Below are positions 35,628-43,713 of a DNA stretch of 64,000 nucleotides, in pieces. Both the position numbers and the translations under genes were made by a program. The DNA is from Aliarcobacter lanthieri. GTDB lineage: Bacteria > Campylobacterota > Campylobacteria > Campylobacterales > Arcobacteraceae. The notes beneath the pieces were generated by a model. That model was not told the origin of the DNA. It searched no databases and was given only the letters and a program-made list of their open reading frames with translations. The stretch's first letter is position 1. Every line of letters starts with the position of its first letter. Where the stretch lies: NCBI RefSeq assembly GCF_013201625.1, contig NZ_CP053839.1, positions 62,001 to 126,000 of the forward strand. The letters run 5' to 3'.

Positions 35628-38427
35628 AACAACAATATTTAAAGATTTTAAATTTAGTATAGTTTCATTATCTTGTCCAACGAATAAGAATTATGTAAAA
35701 TGTGATGGACAAATAATTAAAACTTCAAGTGCTAATTCAGCAACAGGTGACCTAAAAGTTTATGTAAAAGATTCTATAGAAGGATTAGCTGAAGAAATAA
35801 AAAAACTTCAAATAAATGAAGCTTTGATATGTGGTAAACCTATTAATGAAATTATTGAAGCAAAAATTACATATAAAGGGAATGAAAATTTAGATAATAA
35901 GATTATATCTAGATCGAATGAATATCTTGAGTTAAATGAAGAAGGAAATTTAATTTGTATAGACCATGATCCTGATGAAAATTTAGGATTAGTAGTTGAT
36001 TCAGGAGAAGACTTATATAAAAAAATGATTGAATTAGTTCCAGAACTAGAACATTGTGAATGTTTAATAACTCAATCTAGCTCCTCATTAGTATTTGATA
36101 GTGAAACACAATTACCATTAAAAAAATATAATGGTTTTCATTTATATTTTATAGCTTGTATGGTAACTATTGGAAATTTAAAAAACTTCATTGAATATTT
36201 GAAAAGACAAGCCATAGAACTTGATAAATTTGCTATTAAAATAGATAAAAATGGTTCATCAAGAGCTGTTTATATTTATGATGAGATGCCATTAAAATTA
36301 ACGCAAAGTGGATTAAAATTTGAAACAATTCCCACTGTAGCTTCTCCTTTAATATTATTAGAAAAAAAGTATATTTATAAAAATCAAGGTTCAAAAAGAG
36401 CTTTAGATCTATCAAAATTTGATATAAATTCATTACCCGACCCTAGTTTAAAAATAGAAAAGGCAAAGTTAGAAAAAAAAGATGAAATAGAAAAAATCAG
36501 AAATAAATATATAGAATCTAAAATAGGCCCTACAATTGTAAATTATAAATGCTCTGAAATAGAGGCTCAAAGAATAATAAAAAATCAAATTGAAACTAGT
36601 GAATTAAATGTAAACGATATTATTTATACTGATAAAAGTGGAAGTAAATATATTTGGGATTTAATAGTAAAGCCTAATTGCGAAATTAATTGTGCTGATC
36701 CACTCGACGCACAGAAGGGTCAATCTAAAGCTGTTTTTTATACTAATTATATTTTTGATTGTATAATTTCTTCAAGAGTTAGAGGAGGTATATCATATCA
36801 AATAGATTTTACAATAGAACAAATAGGAATAATTCTAAAACACCAAAATAAATATTATCCAGCTACAATAGATAAAGTTTTAAATTCATTATCAAGATAT
36901 ATTATTAGAAAAAATCTATCTTCAAATGATATATTAGCTATTTCAAATATACTAAACGAAGATAAAGATTTACAAGATAAATTTCAAAAGATTTTTGATG
37001 TAATGTACGTAAATAATAAGATGTTAAAATTAATGAAAAATTACGCTTGTATTGTAATAGAACCTAATTTTTTTATGCTTGATATTTCAAAAGATAAACT
37101 TTATATAATAAAAGTTGCAACATTAAAAAATCAGTTATTAAATAAGCATATAAAAAGTTTTTTTGAAGGTAAATATTATGAACCAGTAGATTTGTATTTG
37201 AAAAGTAATAAAAGAGTAACTTATGATCAAATAGTATTTAAAGATTTTAAAGATGTTAAAAAGTTTGAATATAATATTTTTAAAGGTTGGGAATATAAAG
37301 CCAAAAAATCTGTAGATGTAGATTTTTTCTTAAATTTTATAAGGGAAATAATTGCAAATGATAATCAAGATGTTTATAACTACATTATAGCTTTTATAGC
37401 ACATATGTTTCAAAAACCATTTGAAAAAATGGGTACGGCACTTTTTATAAATGGTCCACAAGGAGCTGGAAAATCATTTTTTGTTAATACTATTGGGTCA
37501 TTAATGGGAATTCATTTTTTTGCAACTTCTGATCCTAATCTTATATTTGGAAAATTCAATTCACATTTATTGCCTGTAATTTTACTTTATCCAAATGAAT
37601 CATTTTTTTCAGGTAATCGGTCAGATTCTTCAAAACTAAAAAGTATTATTACTGAAATAAAAATGCCAATTGAACAAAAAGGAATTCCTGCATTTGATGG
37701 TTTTAATTATAGTAGAATTATGTTGGATACCAACGATTTGTATATACAACATACTGAACGTTGGGATCGTAGATATGTATATACAGAAGCTTCAAGTAAA
37801 AGAGTTGGAGATTTAAAATTCTTTAGTGACATGTATAAGATTACTTCTTCAAAAGAGTTTAAAGAATCTTTGATGTATTTTTTTATGACGTTTGATTATT
37901 CTGAATATGAATATATGTTGAGAAAAGCCATTATGACTAAAACAAAAAAAGATCAAATACTTGAGAGTTTATCTCCTGTTGAGAGTTGGTGGTTTAATTG
38001 CTTAACAGAAGGATATATAACAAATGCAGATCAGCATATTTTACCAGATGGGACTTTATTAATTAGTAATTCATCATTGCACGAAAGTTATTTAGATTAC
38101 TGCAAACAACATAACCATAGATATCCTAAAGGAAATGTGCAATTTGGCAAAGAGATACATAAAAATTTATTTAATGAAAGCTTAATTATAAATGATAATA
38201 CTAAATATAATGGTAAAAATGCGAAAGTATATGCTACTTTAGATAAATTAAGAGATTATTTTACAAAAAATTATCATTTGGAATTTCAAGTAGATAAGTT
38301 ATCAATTAATTGGATATATAAAACAGACATACAACATAATATAAAGGATATCTATAATGGAAATATTTTAATTAATAATAGTATTAATAAACAACAAAAC
38401 TTACCACAAGGAATACCAATAAGGTAA
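35617..38427 (+). CDS. Primase-helicase replication protein of the island
   Basis: 936 residues. The N-terminal third has marks of an archaeo-eukaryotic-type primase/PrimPol: D-H-D at 116-118 (ICIDHDPDENL), a serine cluster (S154-157) and NGFHLYFI (H175). The C-terminal part is a superfamily-3/D5-type helicase with Walker A GPQGAGKS (613-620), followed by a segment (LPVILLYPNESFF, SKLKSIITE) as in DUF5906-type helicases of phages and satellites. It likely replicates the excised element. A long hairpin overlaps its 3' end. Confidence 0.75.
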   Translation: MENRTTIFKDFKFSIVSLSCPTNKNYVKCDGQIIKTSSANSATGDLKVYVKDSIEGLAEEIKKLQINEALICGKPINEIIEAKITYKGNENLDNKIISRSNEYLELNEEGNLICIDHDPDENLGLVVDSGEDLYKKMIELVPELEHCECLITQSSSSLVFDSETQLPLKKYNGFHLYFIACMVTIGNLKNFIEYLKRQAIELDKFAIKIDKNGSSRAVYIYDEMPLKLTQSGLKFETIPTVASPLILLEKKYIYKNQGSKRALDLSKFDINSLPDPSLKIEKAKLEKKDEIEKIRNKYIESKIGPTIVNYKCSEIEAQRIIKNQIETSELNVNDIIYTDKSGSKYIWDLIVKPNCEINCADPLDAQKGQSKAVFYTNYIFDCIISSRVRGGISYQIDFTIEQIGIILKHQNKYYPATIDKVLNSLSRYIIRKNLSSNDILAISNILNEDKDLQDKFQKIFDVMYVNNKMLKLMKNYACIVIEPNFFMLDISKDKLYIIKVATLKNQLLNKHIKSFFEGKYYEPVDLYLKSNKRVTYDQIVFKDFKDVKKFEYNIFKGWEYKAKKSVDVDFFLNFIREIIANDNQDVYNYIIAFIAHMFQKPFEKMGTALFINGPQGAGKSFFVNTIGSLMGIHFFATSDPNLIFGKFNSHLLPVILLYPNESFFSGNRSDSSKLKSIITEIKMPIEQKGIPAFDGFNYSRIMLDTNDLYIQHTERWDRRYVYTEASSKRVGDLKFFSDMYKITSSKEFKESLMYFFMTFDYSEYEYMLRKAIMTKTKKDQILESLSPVESWWFNCLTEGYITNADQHILPDGTLLISNSSLHESYLDYCKQHNHRYPKGNVQFGKEIHKNLFNESLIINDNTKYNGKNAKVYATLDKLRDYFTKNYHLEFQVDKLSINWIYKTDIQHNIKDIYNGNILINNSINKQQNLPQGIPIR

Positions 38428-38439
38428 TCCTTATTGGTA
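38414..38439 (+). terminator. Hairpin at the end of the primase-helicase gene
   Basis: Perfect 11-bp stem TACCAATAAGG / CCTTATTGGTA with TAAT loop that includes the stop codon. No T run follows, so it may be an mRNA-stability hairpin rather than a terminator. The following 170 bases up to the DUF2958 gene are AT-rich with no other feature seen. Confidence 0.55.
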
Positions 38440-38612
38440 GTCATAAAAATTAAATATATTACATTTGTAAATATTTTAAAAATTAAATTTTAGACATTTT
38501 ACTTATATAGTTATAAAGATAAATAATAAGTATATTTCTATCAAATTAATTTACTATAGTAACCTCTTTTCCATAGATATTATTTAATTGAATTTAAATT
38601 AAAGGAGATTGA

Positions 38613-38918
38613 ATGAGATTACTCACTGACGAGCAAGCAAAAAATTTACCACCACTTTATGCAACTGAGAATATTGCTACAAAAGATAAGATAGTAAAGA
38701 TTAAGTTCTTTACCCCTGATAGTAGTTGGTCTTGGTATGCTGTAGAGTATGATAAAGATGAAAAAATATTCTTTGGTTATGTAAATGGACATTATCCTGA
38801 ATGGGGATATTTTAGCTTAGAAGAATTAGAACAAACAAAAGGTCATTTTGGATTACATATTGAAAGAGATATACATTTCAAAGAACAACCTTTTGGGCAA
38901 ATAAAGGAATTACAATGA
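38613..38918 (+). CDS. DUF2958-family protein
   Basis: 101 residues. The start RLLTDEQAKNLPPLYATEN, the FFTPDSSWSWYAVEYDKDE core and the end HIERDIHFKEQPFG match DUF2958, a small family common on plasmids and integrative elements, of unknown function. It has a good ribosome binding site (AAAGGAGA) and heads four overlapping genes. Confidence 0.85.
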   Translation: MRLLTDEQAKNLPPLYATENIATKDKIVKIKFFTPDSSWSWYAVEYDKDEKIFFGYVNGHYPEWGYFSLEELEQTKGHFGLHIERDIHFKEQPFGQIKELQ

Positions 38919-39451
38919 ATATAGTACCAAGTAAAAAATTAATAGATAAATTACTTTATATGGAAGTTGATGATAATGATTTCCACCAAGCTACATTAAA
39001 TATAATGTACCAAGAGTGGCAAACTAATTATATTGGCTATACATATAAAGAGATTCTAGATTGGTTTGAAGATACTTATGATTCATTTGCAAAATTTGCT
39101 GTGTTGATTGGAAAATACAATCAACAAGTTTGTAACGGAGGACATATCCAATATTTTGATAATGGATATGCAAATGGAGATGGAGGGTGTTTTTACAAAC
39201 ACTCCTCATCAATACCATTACACAATGAATTAATTAAACTTTTTGAAAAAACTGAACTTAAAGAAGATGAATTATCATTAAAAGTTTTGAAGATACTTAA
39301 AAAGTTTGAAATTGAAGAAGAAGATGATGAAATTCTAAATTATGATTATCTAAGAGCATTAGATAGTGAATATTACAAATTATGTAATGAATTTATGGAG
39401 TTAATAAATGATTACATAAAACATAAAATTATAGGAGAATCAAAATGTTAG
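38915..39451 (+). CDS. DUF4375/DMP19-like acidic protein
   Basis: 178 residues, clearly acidic. The central NQQVCNGGHIQYFDNGYANG segment matches the 'NGG..QYF.N' core of DUF4375, the domain of the Neisseria DNA-mimic protein DMP19. DNA mimics can block repressors or restriction enzymes; here that role is only a suggestion from fold and charge. ATGA overlap with the preceding gene. Confidence 0.7.
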   Translation: MNIVPSKKLIDKLLYMEVDDNDFHQATLNIMYQEWQTNYIGYTYKEILDWFEDTYDSFAKFAVLIGKYNQQVCNGGHIQYFDNGYANGDGGCFYKHSSSIPLHNELIKLFEKTELKEDELSLKVLKILKKFEIEEEDDEILNYDYLRALDSEYYKLCNEFMELINDYIKHKIIGESKC

Positions 39452-39648
39452 ATTTTGAGGAATTAGAAATATCTTTACAAAAACAGATAATTGATATTTG
39501 TGAAGATGACCCATATAACTTAAACCCTAAAACTTTATATAGAAATATATTTAACAGTAAAGGAGATATTCAAACACTTTCAAAAGTGTTTGAAGTACCA
39601 GAGTTATTGATTATACAAATTAAAGAAGAAGGAATAAAATTACCATGA
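39445..39648 (+). CDS. Small island protein, 67 residues
   Basis: Acidic, probably helical (LEISLQKQIIDICEDDPYNL). Family not recognised. Its start overlaps the DUF4375 gene by 7 bases and its end overlaps the next ATG by 4, so it is part of the coupled four-gene set. Confidence 0.6.
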   Translation: MLDFEELEISLQKQIIDICEDDPYNLNPKTLYRNIFNSKGDIQTLSKVFEVPELLIIQIKEEGIKLP

Positions 39649-39929
39649 AAACAATAAAAGAAGTAACTAATAATACAGCCATTATAAGGTTTATTGAACA
39701 TAATAATAAAAAGTTCAAACTAACCTATGATAATAGAAATGGCACACCACTAGGCTTTGATTACAGATTTAAAGCCGATATACTAAAAGAAGATACTTGG
39801 AATACAATAGCAGGAAAAAATGATATTGAATTTGAACAAATATCATATGTAAGTGATAAAACAAGACTTATTGAAGATTCAAAAAGATTCTTCAAAATGA
39901 TGGAGGAACATATTTCACTTATGTATTAA
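39645..39929 (+). CDS. Small island protein, 94 residues
   Basis: Strand-rich N-terminal part (TAIIRFIEHNNKKFKLTYD) and a helical end (LIEDSKRFFKMMEEHISLMY). No family recognised. Last of the four coupled genes, directly followed by a terminator. Confidence 0.6.
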   Translation: MKTIKEVTNNTAIIRFIEHNNKKFKLTYDNRNGTPLGFDYRFKADILKEDTWNTIAGKNDIEFEQISYVSDKTRLIEDSKRFFKMMEEHISLMY

Positions 39930-39930
39930 G

Positions 39931-39952
39931 AAGATGGTATTACCATCTTTTT
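39931..39952 (+). terminator. Rho-independent terminator of the DUF2958 operon
   Basis: AAGATGGTA-T-TACCATCTT followed by TTT, one base after the stop codon of the last gene. Confidence 0.8.
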
Positions 39953-40040
39953 AAACATACAAAATATATTAAATTATATTGTTTAAACATCTTTAGAGAA
40001 AATAAAGTACGTTGAGTTATGTAATTTAAAAACCTTACTT

Positions 40041-40427
40041 TTGGAATATGCTCCAAAAATTACTACTAAAGATATAGCAGAAGAGGAGCTTATTAAACTT
40101 GATGATAAATGGGGTAAAAAATATTCTATTGTTCTACAATCTTGGAATAATAAATGGGAAAACTTATCTCATTACTTTAAATACCCACAAGAGATTAGAA
40201 AAGTTATCTATACAACTAATATTATTGAATCAGTACATAGACAATTTAGAAAACTTACTAAAACTAAAGGTGCATTTCCTAATGAAAATTCACTTATGAA
40301 ATTATTGTATATGGGAATTCAAAATGCCTCAAAAAAATGGACTATGCCAGTTTGGAATTGGAGCTTAACCTTATCTCAACTGGCAATATTTTTTGAAGGG
40401 AGATTAGATAAGCATTTAAAAATGTAG
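40041..40427 (+). pseudogene. IS256-family transposase, C-terminal remnant
   Basis: About 128 residues match the end of IS256/Mutator-type transposases: WGKKYSIVLQSWNNKWENLS, YFKYPQEIRKVIYTTNIIES (including the catalytic Glu region), KTKGAFPNENSLMKLLY, WNWSLTLSQLAIFFEGRLD. Full-length enzymes are around 400 residues; the DNA upstream (39953-40040) does not encode the missing part. Bases 40441-40470 (GGTGACTGACACGGAA...) look like the right terminal inverted repeat. No left end is seen, so the element is dead. Confidence 0.85.
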
Positions 40428-40502
40428 TTTATGTAACTAAAGGTGACTGACACGGAATTTTAAACGCTCTCATCAATTTTCTTATTATGTTATCTATTCA
40501 AT

Positions 40503-41048
40503 TTAAACCATTTTATTTAATAGATTCCTATCTTTTCTATTTTTAATTATTACACCTATTATATGTAAAGGAATAAAAATCAAAATTGCATAATATGATA
40601 TTTCATGTATATCTTTTGCAAAATTAATAATATCTTTTTCTATACCTAAATCTCTTCTAAATACTAGAAGTAAACCTGTGACAGCTTCAGCAAAAATAAA
40701 AAGATAAAGTATTTTATAAGATATTTTAACTAATTTCATATGTAAATCTTCAGCTTTATCTACAACAGTTTTTTTATCAAAAATTAATAAAAAACGATAA
40801 ATCAGAAGTGCACATAAGACATATCCTAAAATAATATGCCATTCCCATAATGGGTGTCTAATCGCTTTTGCAATTAAAATTGCTTGATCATTTGTTAAAT
40901 TTATAGAAAATTCACTAAGCTTTGAGATAATTATTTTTGCATTGTCATATTTATCAAAAAATGTCTCCCTCAAAAGAACAGTAAATACCAATAGTGATAT
41001 AACAATTGCATTTAACCAATGCCAGACTTTAAATAATCCCGAGTACAT
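40503..41048 (-). CDS. Cytochrome b561-like membrane protein
   Basis: 181 residues with four transmembrane helices and spaced histidines for two b-type haems (KVWHWLNAIVI, HPLWEWHIILGYVL, LHMKLVKISYKILYL, IHEISYYAILIFIPLHIIGV). It resembles the cytochrome b/b6 subunit of hydrogenases and formate dehydrogenases, moving electrons to quinone. No partner oxidoreductase gene adjoins it. A metabolic gene is unusual cargo next to an IS remnant; it could have been captured with the element. Confidence 0.75.
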   Translation of the reverse strand: MYSGLFKVWHWLNAIVISLLVFTVLLRETFFDKYDNAKIIISKLSEFSINLTNDQAILIAKAIRHPLWEWHIILGYVLCALLIYRFLLIFDKKTVVDKAEDLHMKLVKISYKILYLFIFAEAVTGLLLVFRRDLGIEKDIINFAKDIHEISYYAILIFIPLHIIGVIIKNRKDRNLLNKMV

Positions 41049-41487
41049 ATATAACCTTTTTTTTGTAAATGTATCACAAATAATATAAAAATTTAATAAA
41101 CATTATTTTTTTTCAATAGTTGTTTTTAGATATAATCCCAACAAAAGTAAAAAGAAGGAGTAAAATGGTTGTTGATAATCAATTGTATCACTTTGATATA
41201 ACTATGTGAAGTGAAAAAATTTAAATAAAAAAGAATATTCAGAAAAGTTAAAAAAGTAGGGGATTTATATAGAGTAGATATAATAGAAGATACAGATAAT
41301 CTGTCAACAAAAAATAGGACATAAAACTCCGCTCAGACCGTTCATTAACTTCTAGTTTTTAGAACACTAAATACTTATATTAGTATTTCCTGTACCATAA
41401 AGTGTTCAAAAAGTAAAAACTACAAAATTCCACAAACCTTTAGGGGTTATGGAATAAAAAATAAGCTTTTAAAATAAAAAGTTGGTT
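41049..41487. other. 439-base gap with a decayed ORF and a compound inverted repeat
   Basis: A strong ribosome binding site (GAAGGAG) precedes ATG 41165, but the frame stops after 14 codons (VVDNQLYHFDITM, then TGA). Downstream, another frame (about 41230-41324) reads KKVGDLYRVDIIEDTDNL, suggesting the remains of a broken small gene that I cannot name. The rest holds the nested hairpin at 41353-41422. Confidence 0.5.
41353..41422. repeat. Three-tier nested inverted repeat
   Basis: Outer arms TAGTTTTTA (41353-41361) and TAAAAACTA (41414-41422); next GAACACT (41362-41368) and AGTGTTC (41401-41407); inner AATACT (41370-41375) and AGTATT (41382-41387). Together 22 base pairs can form, with a one-sided 6-base bulge and a 13-base internal loop. 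It lies 66 bases past the stop of the small tyrosine recombinase, so it may be a recombination site or folded single-strand substrate, or a terminator. Confidence 0.6.
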
Positions 41488-42075
41488 TTACCTTATCAAA
41501 CACTTCTTTAAATCTTCGTCTGTAGGTCTAATATACCTCATAGTGGTTTTTATGTCACTATGACCTATGAACTCTTTTATAAATTTTGGGTTAATAGATT
41601 TTGACATATCTGTTATTATTCCTGCTCTAAAAGAGTGAGATGAATATCTATGTCCTAAAACTTCTTGAATAAAACTATTTACTTTAGCAATAAATGTTGA
41701 ACTATTTGGAGTTTTTGAAGTATTTCCTTTTGTAGTAATTATAAAATCATCATCTTTTGAATCAACATTAAATACAAAATGTTTTTTAATTTGTTTAATT
41801 GCTTCTTTTGAAAAGAATAGTTTTCTTTCTTTTCTAGTTTTATGAGTAACTATAATTAGTTCTTCTTTTTCAAAGATAGTATTTATATCTTTAACTTTTA
41901 ATTGTTTTACTTCATTAACTCTCATACCTGTAAAATATAATAGAATAAAAGTTCTTCTTAGATTGTTTTTTGTATTAGTTGTTAAATCTTCTTTCCCATT
42001 TAAATAAGTTAATAGTTTTTGGTACTCAACTTCTGTAATATTTTCTCTAATTTTAGTGAATTTTTTCTTTTTCAT
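41488..42075 (-). CDS. Small tyrosine recombinase (catalytic domain only)
   Basis: 195 residues holding all catalytic residues of the family: R52 (TGMRVNEV), K79 (THKTRKER), H147 and R150 (HSFRAG), H172 (IGHSD), Y181 (MRYIRP). The N-terminal core-binding domain is much reduced. It lies 94 bases downstream of the reverse transcriptase on the same strand. It may resolve plasmid multimers or move its own segment. Confidence 0.88.
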   Translation of the reverse strand: MKKKKFTKIRENITEVEYQKLLTYLNGKEDLTTNTKNNLRRTFILLYFTGMRVNEVKQLKVKDINTIFEKEELIIVTHKTRKERKLFFSKEAIKQIKKHFVFNVDSKDDDFIITTKGNTSKTPNSSTFIAKVNSFIQEVLGHRYSSHSFRAGIITDMSKSINPKFIKEFIGHSDIKTTMRYIRPTDEDLKKCLIR

Positions 42076-42169
42076 AATGTTACCTCATAATTTGTCTTTT
42101 ATAAGGTTATTTTAGGTGCTTTAAAATCACAAATGACTGACATTATGACTTTAAAGCTGATGAACTACC

Positions 42170-43063
42170 CTAAATTATGTGGTTAAATAATTTTTTATAT
42201 CTTCTATATTTTGGATTAACTTGAATTGCAAAGTTTAGCATTCCTAATAAACTTTTTTTAGATTTTATATCTGTTTTATTTTTCAATTCTTTAATTTTTT
42301 CTTTATGCTTTTTTAAAAGTCTAAATCCATATTTAGTAATATGAACGCCAGTTATTTTAGATTTATTATTAATCTTACCTCTATATACCTTTCCATTATG
42401 AACTGTATAGCCATATCTCTTTATAATATTATATACTTGCTGATGAAATTTATATGTTAAAACTTTTTTTGAAGAAAATGAAATATCATCAACATAAACA
42501 GTAAAAATCACATCATTGAGTTTTGATAATTCATATAATTCATCAAACATCTTTTTATTTATTACATATGCAAAATATTGACTTAATACACTTCCTGTTA
42601 CTAATGCTCTATTATCATTAGCTTTTTTTTGAGGTACGGTAACTGCATTTGATATAAATTCAGCAACATTACTAGATTGTTGATAAGTCATAATTAACTG
42701 TTTTTTAATTTTTGATTTTGTTGTTGAAGGATAAAAACCTTTTATATCAACTAAAAGAAAAAAATTACTATCTTTATGTGCTAAAGCATTTGTAATATGT
42801 GATTCTTTTTTTACTCCAGATTTCAAATATTCACTTTTTTCTATATTGAAAAGCTTTATAAGTCTTTCATGTATTTGAGTTATTTTTGTATTGCATCTAA
42901 ATAATTCTCTTTCATTTTTTTCAAATTTTCTGAAGAACTTAAAAGAATTTTCTGATAAATCAGTTTTTAAAGATTTAAAATATTTATCATCTTCAATATT
43001 TAAATAAGATTTTAGTTTGTTTAATGATTTGCAATTATATAAGGTACAACTATAAGGATTCAA
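42170..43063 (-). CDS. Retron-type reverse transcriptase
   Basis: 297 residues from TTG 43063; no other Met lies before the catalytic region. Motif A is LLVDIKGFYPS (D106), motif C YVDD (190-193). Two retron marks are present: NALAH (92-96, NAxxH) and ITG (237-239, for VTG). Motif B reads VTGSVLSQ (G157, S161, Q162) where most retrons have QGxxxSP. Retrons make msDNA and act as anti-phage systems. It starts 3 bases after a 44-residue membrane ORF and is preceded by a structured non-coding region. Confidence 0.88.
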   Translation of the reverse strand: MNPYSCTLYNCKSLNKLKSYLNIEDDKYFKSLKTDLSENSFKFFRKFEKNERELFRCNTKITQIHERLIKLFNIEKSEYLKSGVKKESHITNALAHKDSNFFLLVDIKGFYPSTTKSKIKKQLIMTYQQSSNVAEFISNAVTVPQKKANDNRALVTGSVLSQYFAYVINKKMFDELYELSKLNDVIFTVYVDDISFSSKKVLTYKFHQQVYNIIKRYGYTVHNGKVYRGKINNKSKITGVHITKYGFRLLKKHKEKIKELKNKTDIKSKKSLLGMLNFAIQVNPKYRRYKKLFNHII

Positions 43064-43066
43064 ATT

Positions 43067-43201
43067 TTAATTTCTTTTTTTATAAAATAAACCGTTAATA
43101 ACTGTTGCTACTGCTGTAGCACCTGAGGATATATAAATATAATCTATTATCCCTAATTGTAATTTAAATTTAGTCTTTTTTGACTTATATTTAAATTTCA
43201 T
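43067..43201 (-). CDS. 44-residue single-helix membrane protein next to the retron RT
   Basis: ATG 43201 preceded by a near-perfect ribosome binding site (AGGAGGT, 8-9 bases upstream). The product has a very basic N-terminus (KFKYKSKKTKFK), one hydrophobic helix of about 22 residues (IIDYIYISSGATAVATVING) and a KKRN end. The stop is 3 bases before the reverse transcriptase TTG, implying coupled translation. Not recognised from known families. Its position between ncRNA and RT suggests an antitoxin-controlled membrane effector, as in retrons with membrane-acting effectors. Confidence 0.65.
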   Translation of the reverse strand: MKFKYKSKKTKFKLQLGIIDYIYISSGATAVATVINGLFYKKRN

Positions 43202-43492
43202 ATCGAATACCTCCTATCAAAAAAATCACTTGTAAAACAAGTCGTGCCACACATTCTTTTGTAAGTTTTTTGGTACTATTAACGGTTTTTAAGTGCCACT
43301 TTTAGTATAAGTAAGTATATTAGAACTAGTAAACTAAGTAGACACATTAAGAGTGATGATTTTTTTTATTGATACTTTATTATCTTAATATATATCTATC
43401 ATCTGCCCTGTAATAACTTGAATGCTATTAACATTCCGATTTTACTTTAATTAGTAAAATACTGGAGTTTAACTCCTATTCTTGTGTAACTT
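43202..43492 (-). ncRNA. Candidate retron ncRNA (msr-msd) region
   Basis: Non-coding on both strands. Read on the minus strand from the promoter: GGAGT/ACTCC (43464-43476), an 8-bp hairpin ATTTTACT/AGTAAAAT (43439-43460) and GAATG/CATTC (43420-43436), three short hairpins in a row as in an msr. Further on are GATGAT/ATCATC arms (about 43357-43405) and TGGTACT/AGTGCCA (43271-43298). The 5' end GTTACACAAG pairs 8 of 10 with CTTGTTTTAC (43232-43241), a possible a1/a2 pair. Exact ends and branch point are not established. Confidence 0.45.
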
Positions 43493-43497
43493 TTGAA

Positions 43498-43506
43498 ATT
43501 ATAGCA
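43498..43506 (-). promoter_or_regulatory. Extended -10 promoter of the retron-like operon
   Basis: On the minus strand TGCTATAAT is a perfect extended -10 element, placing transcription start near 43490, exactly at the first base of the candidate a1 repeat. The remaining 43507-43713 holds AT-rich sequence and presumably the divergent promoter of the serine recombinase gene; no further gene is seen. Confidence 0.65.
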
Positions 43507-43713
43507 TACTAATAAATTTATTTATAAAAATATTGCATTTTGTAATGTTTTTATTAAATTTCTAATTCTAAGTATTTAAATTTTTTAGATTTTTATATTC
43601 ATCTAACCGTTCATCTAAATGAATAAATTTTAGTTGTCTAAATGCTCAACCTACAGGAATAAGTAAGATAAGCCTACATATAATCATTAGGATTAAACTT
43701 ATAAGAGGTAAAA

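Noticed and set aside
41353-41422. Integron attC site
   Set aside because: It folds into a long hairpin near a tyrosine recombinase, but the RYYYAAC/GTTRRRY core boxes are not found at the arms and there is no cassette array.
42170-43063. Group II intron RT
   Set aside because: No maturase or endonuclease domain, only 297 residues, and no intron 5' GUGYG or domain V structure seen nearby.
42170-43713. Diversity-generating retroelement
   Set aside because: GxxxSQ in the RT suggested it, but no Avd-like gene, no template/variable repeat pair with adenine changes and no target lectin gene is visible, and the retron NAxxH and ITG motifs are present.
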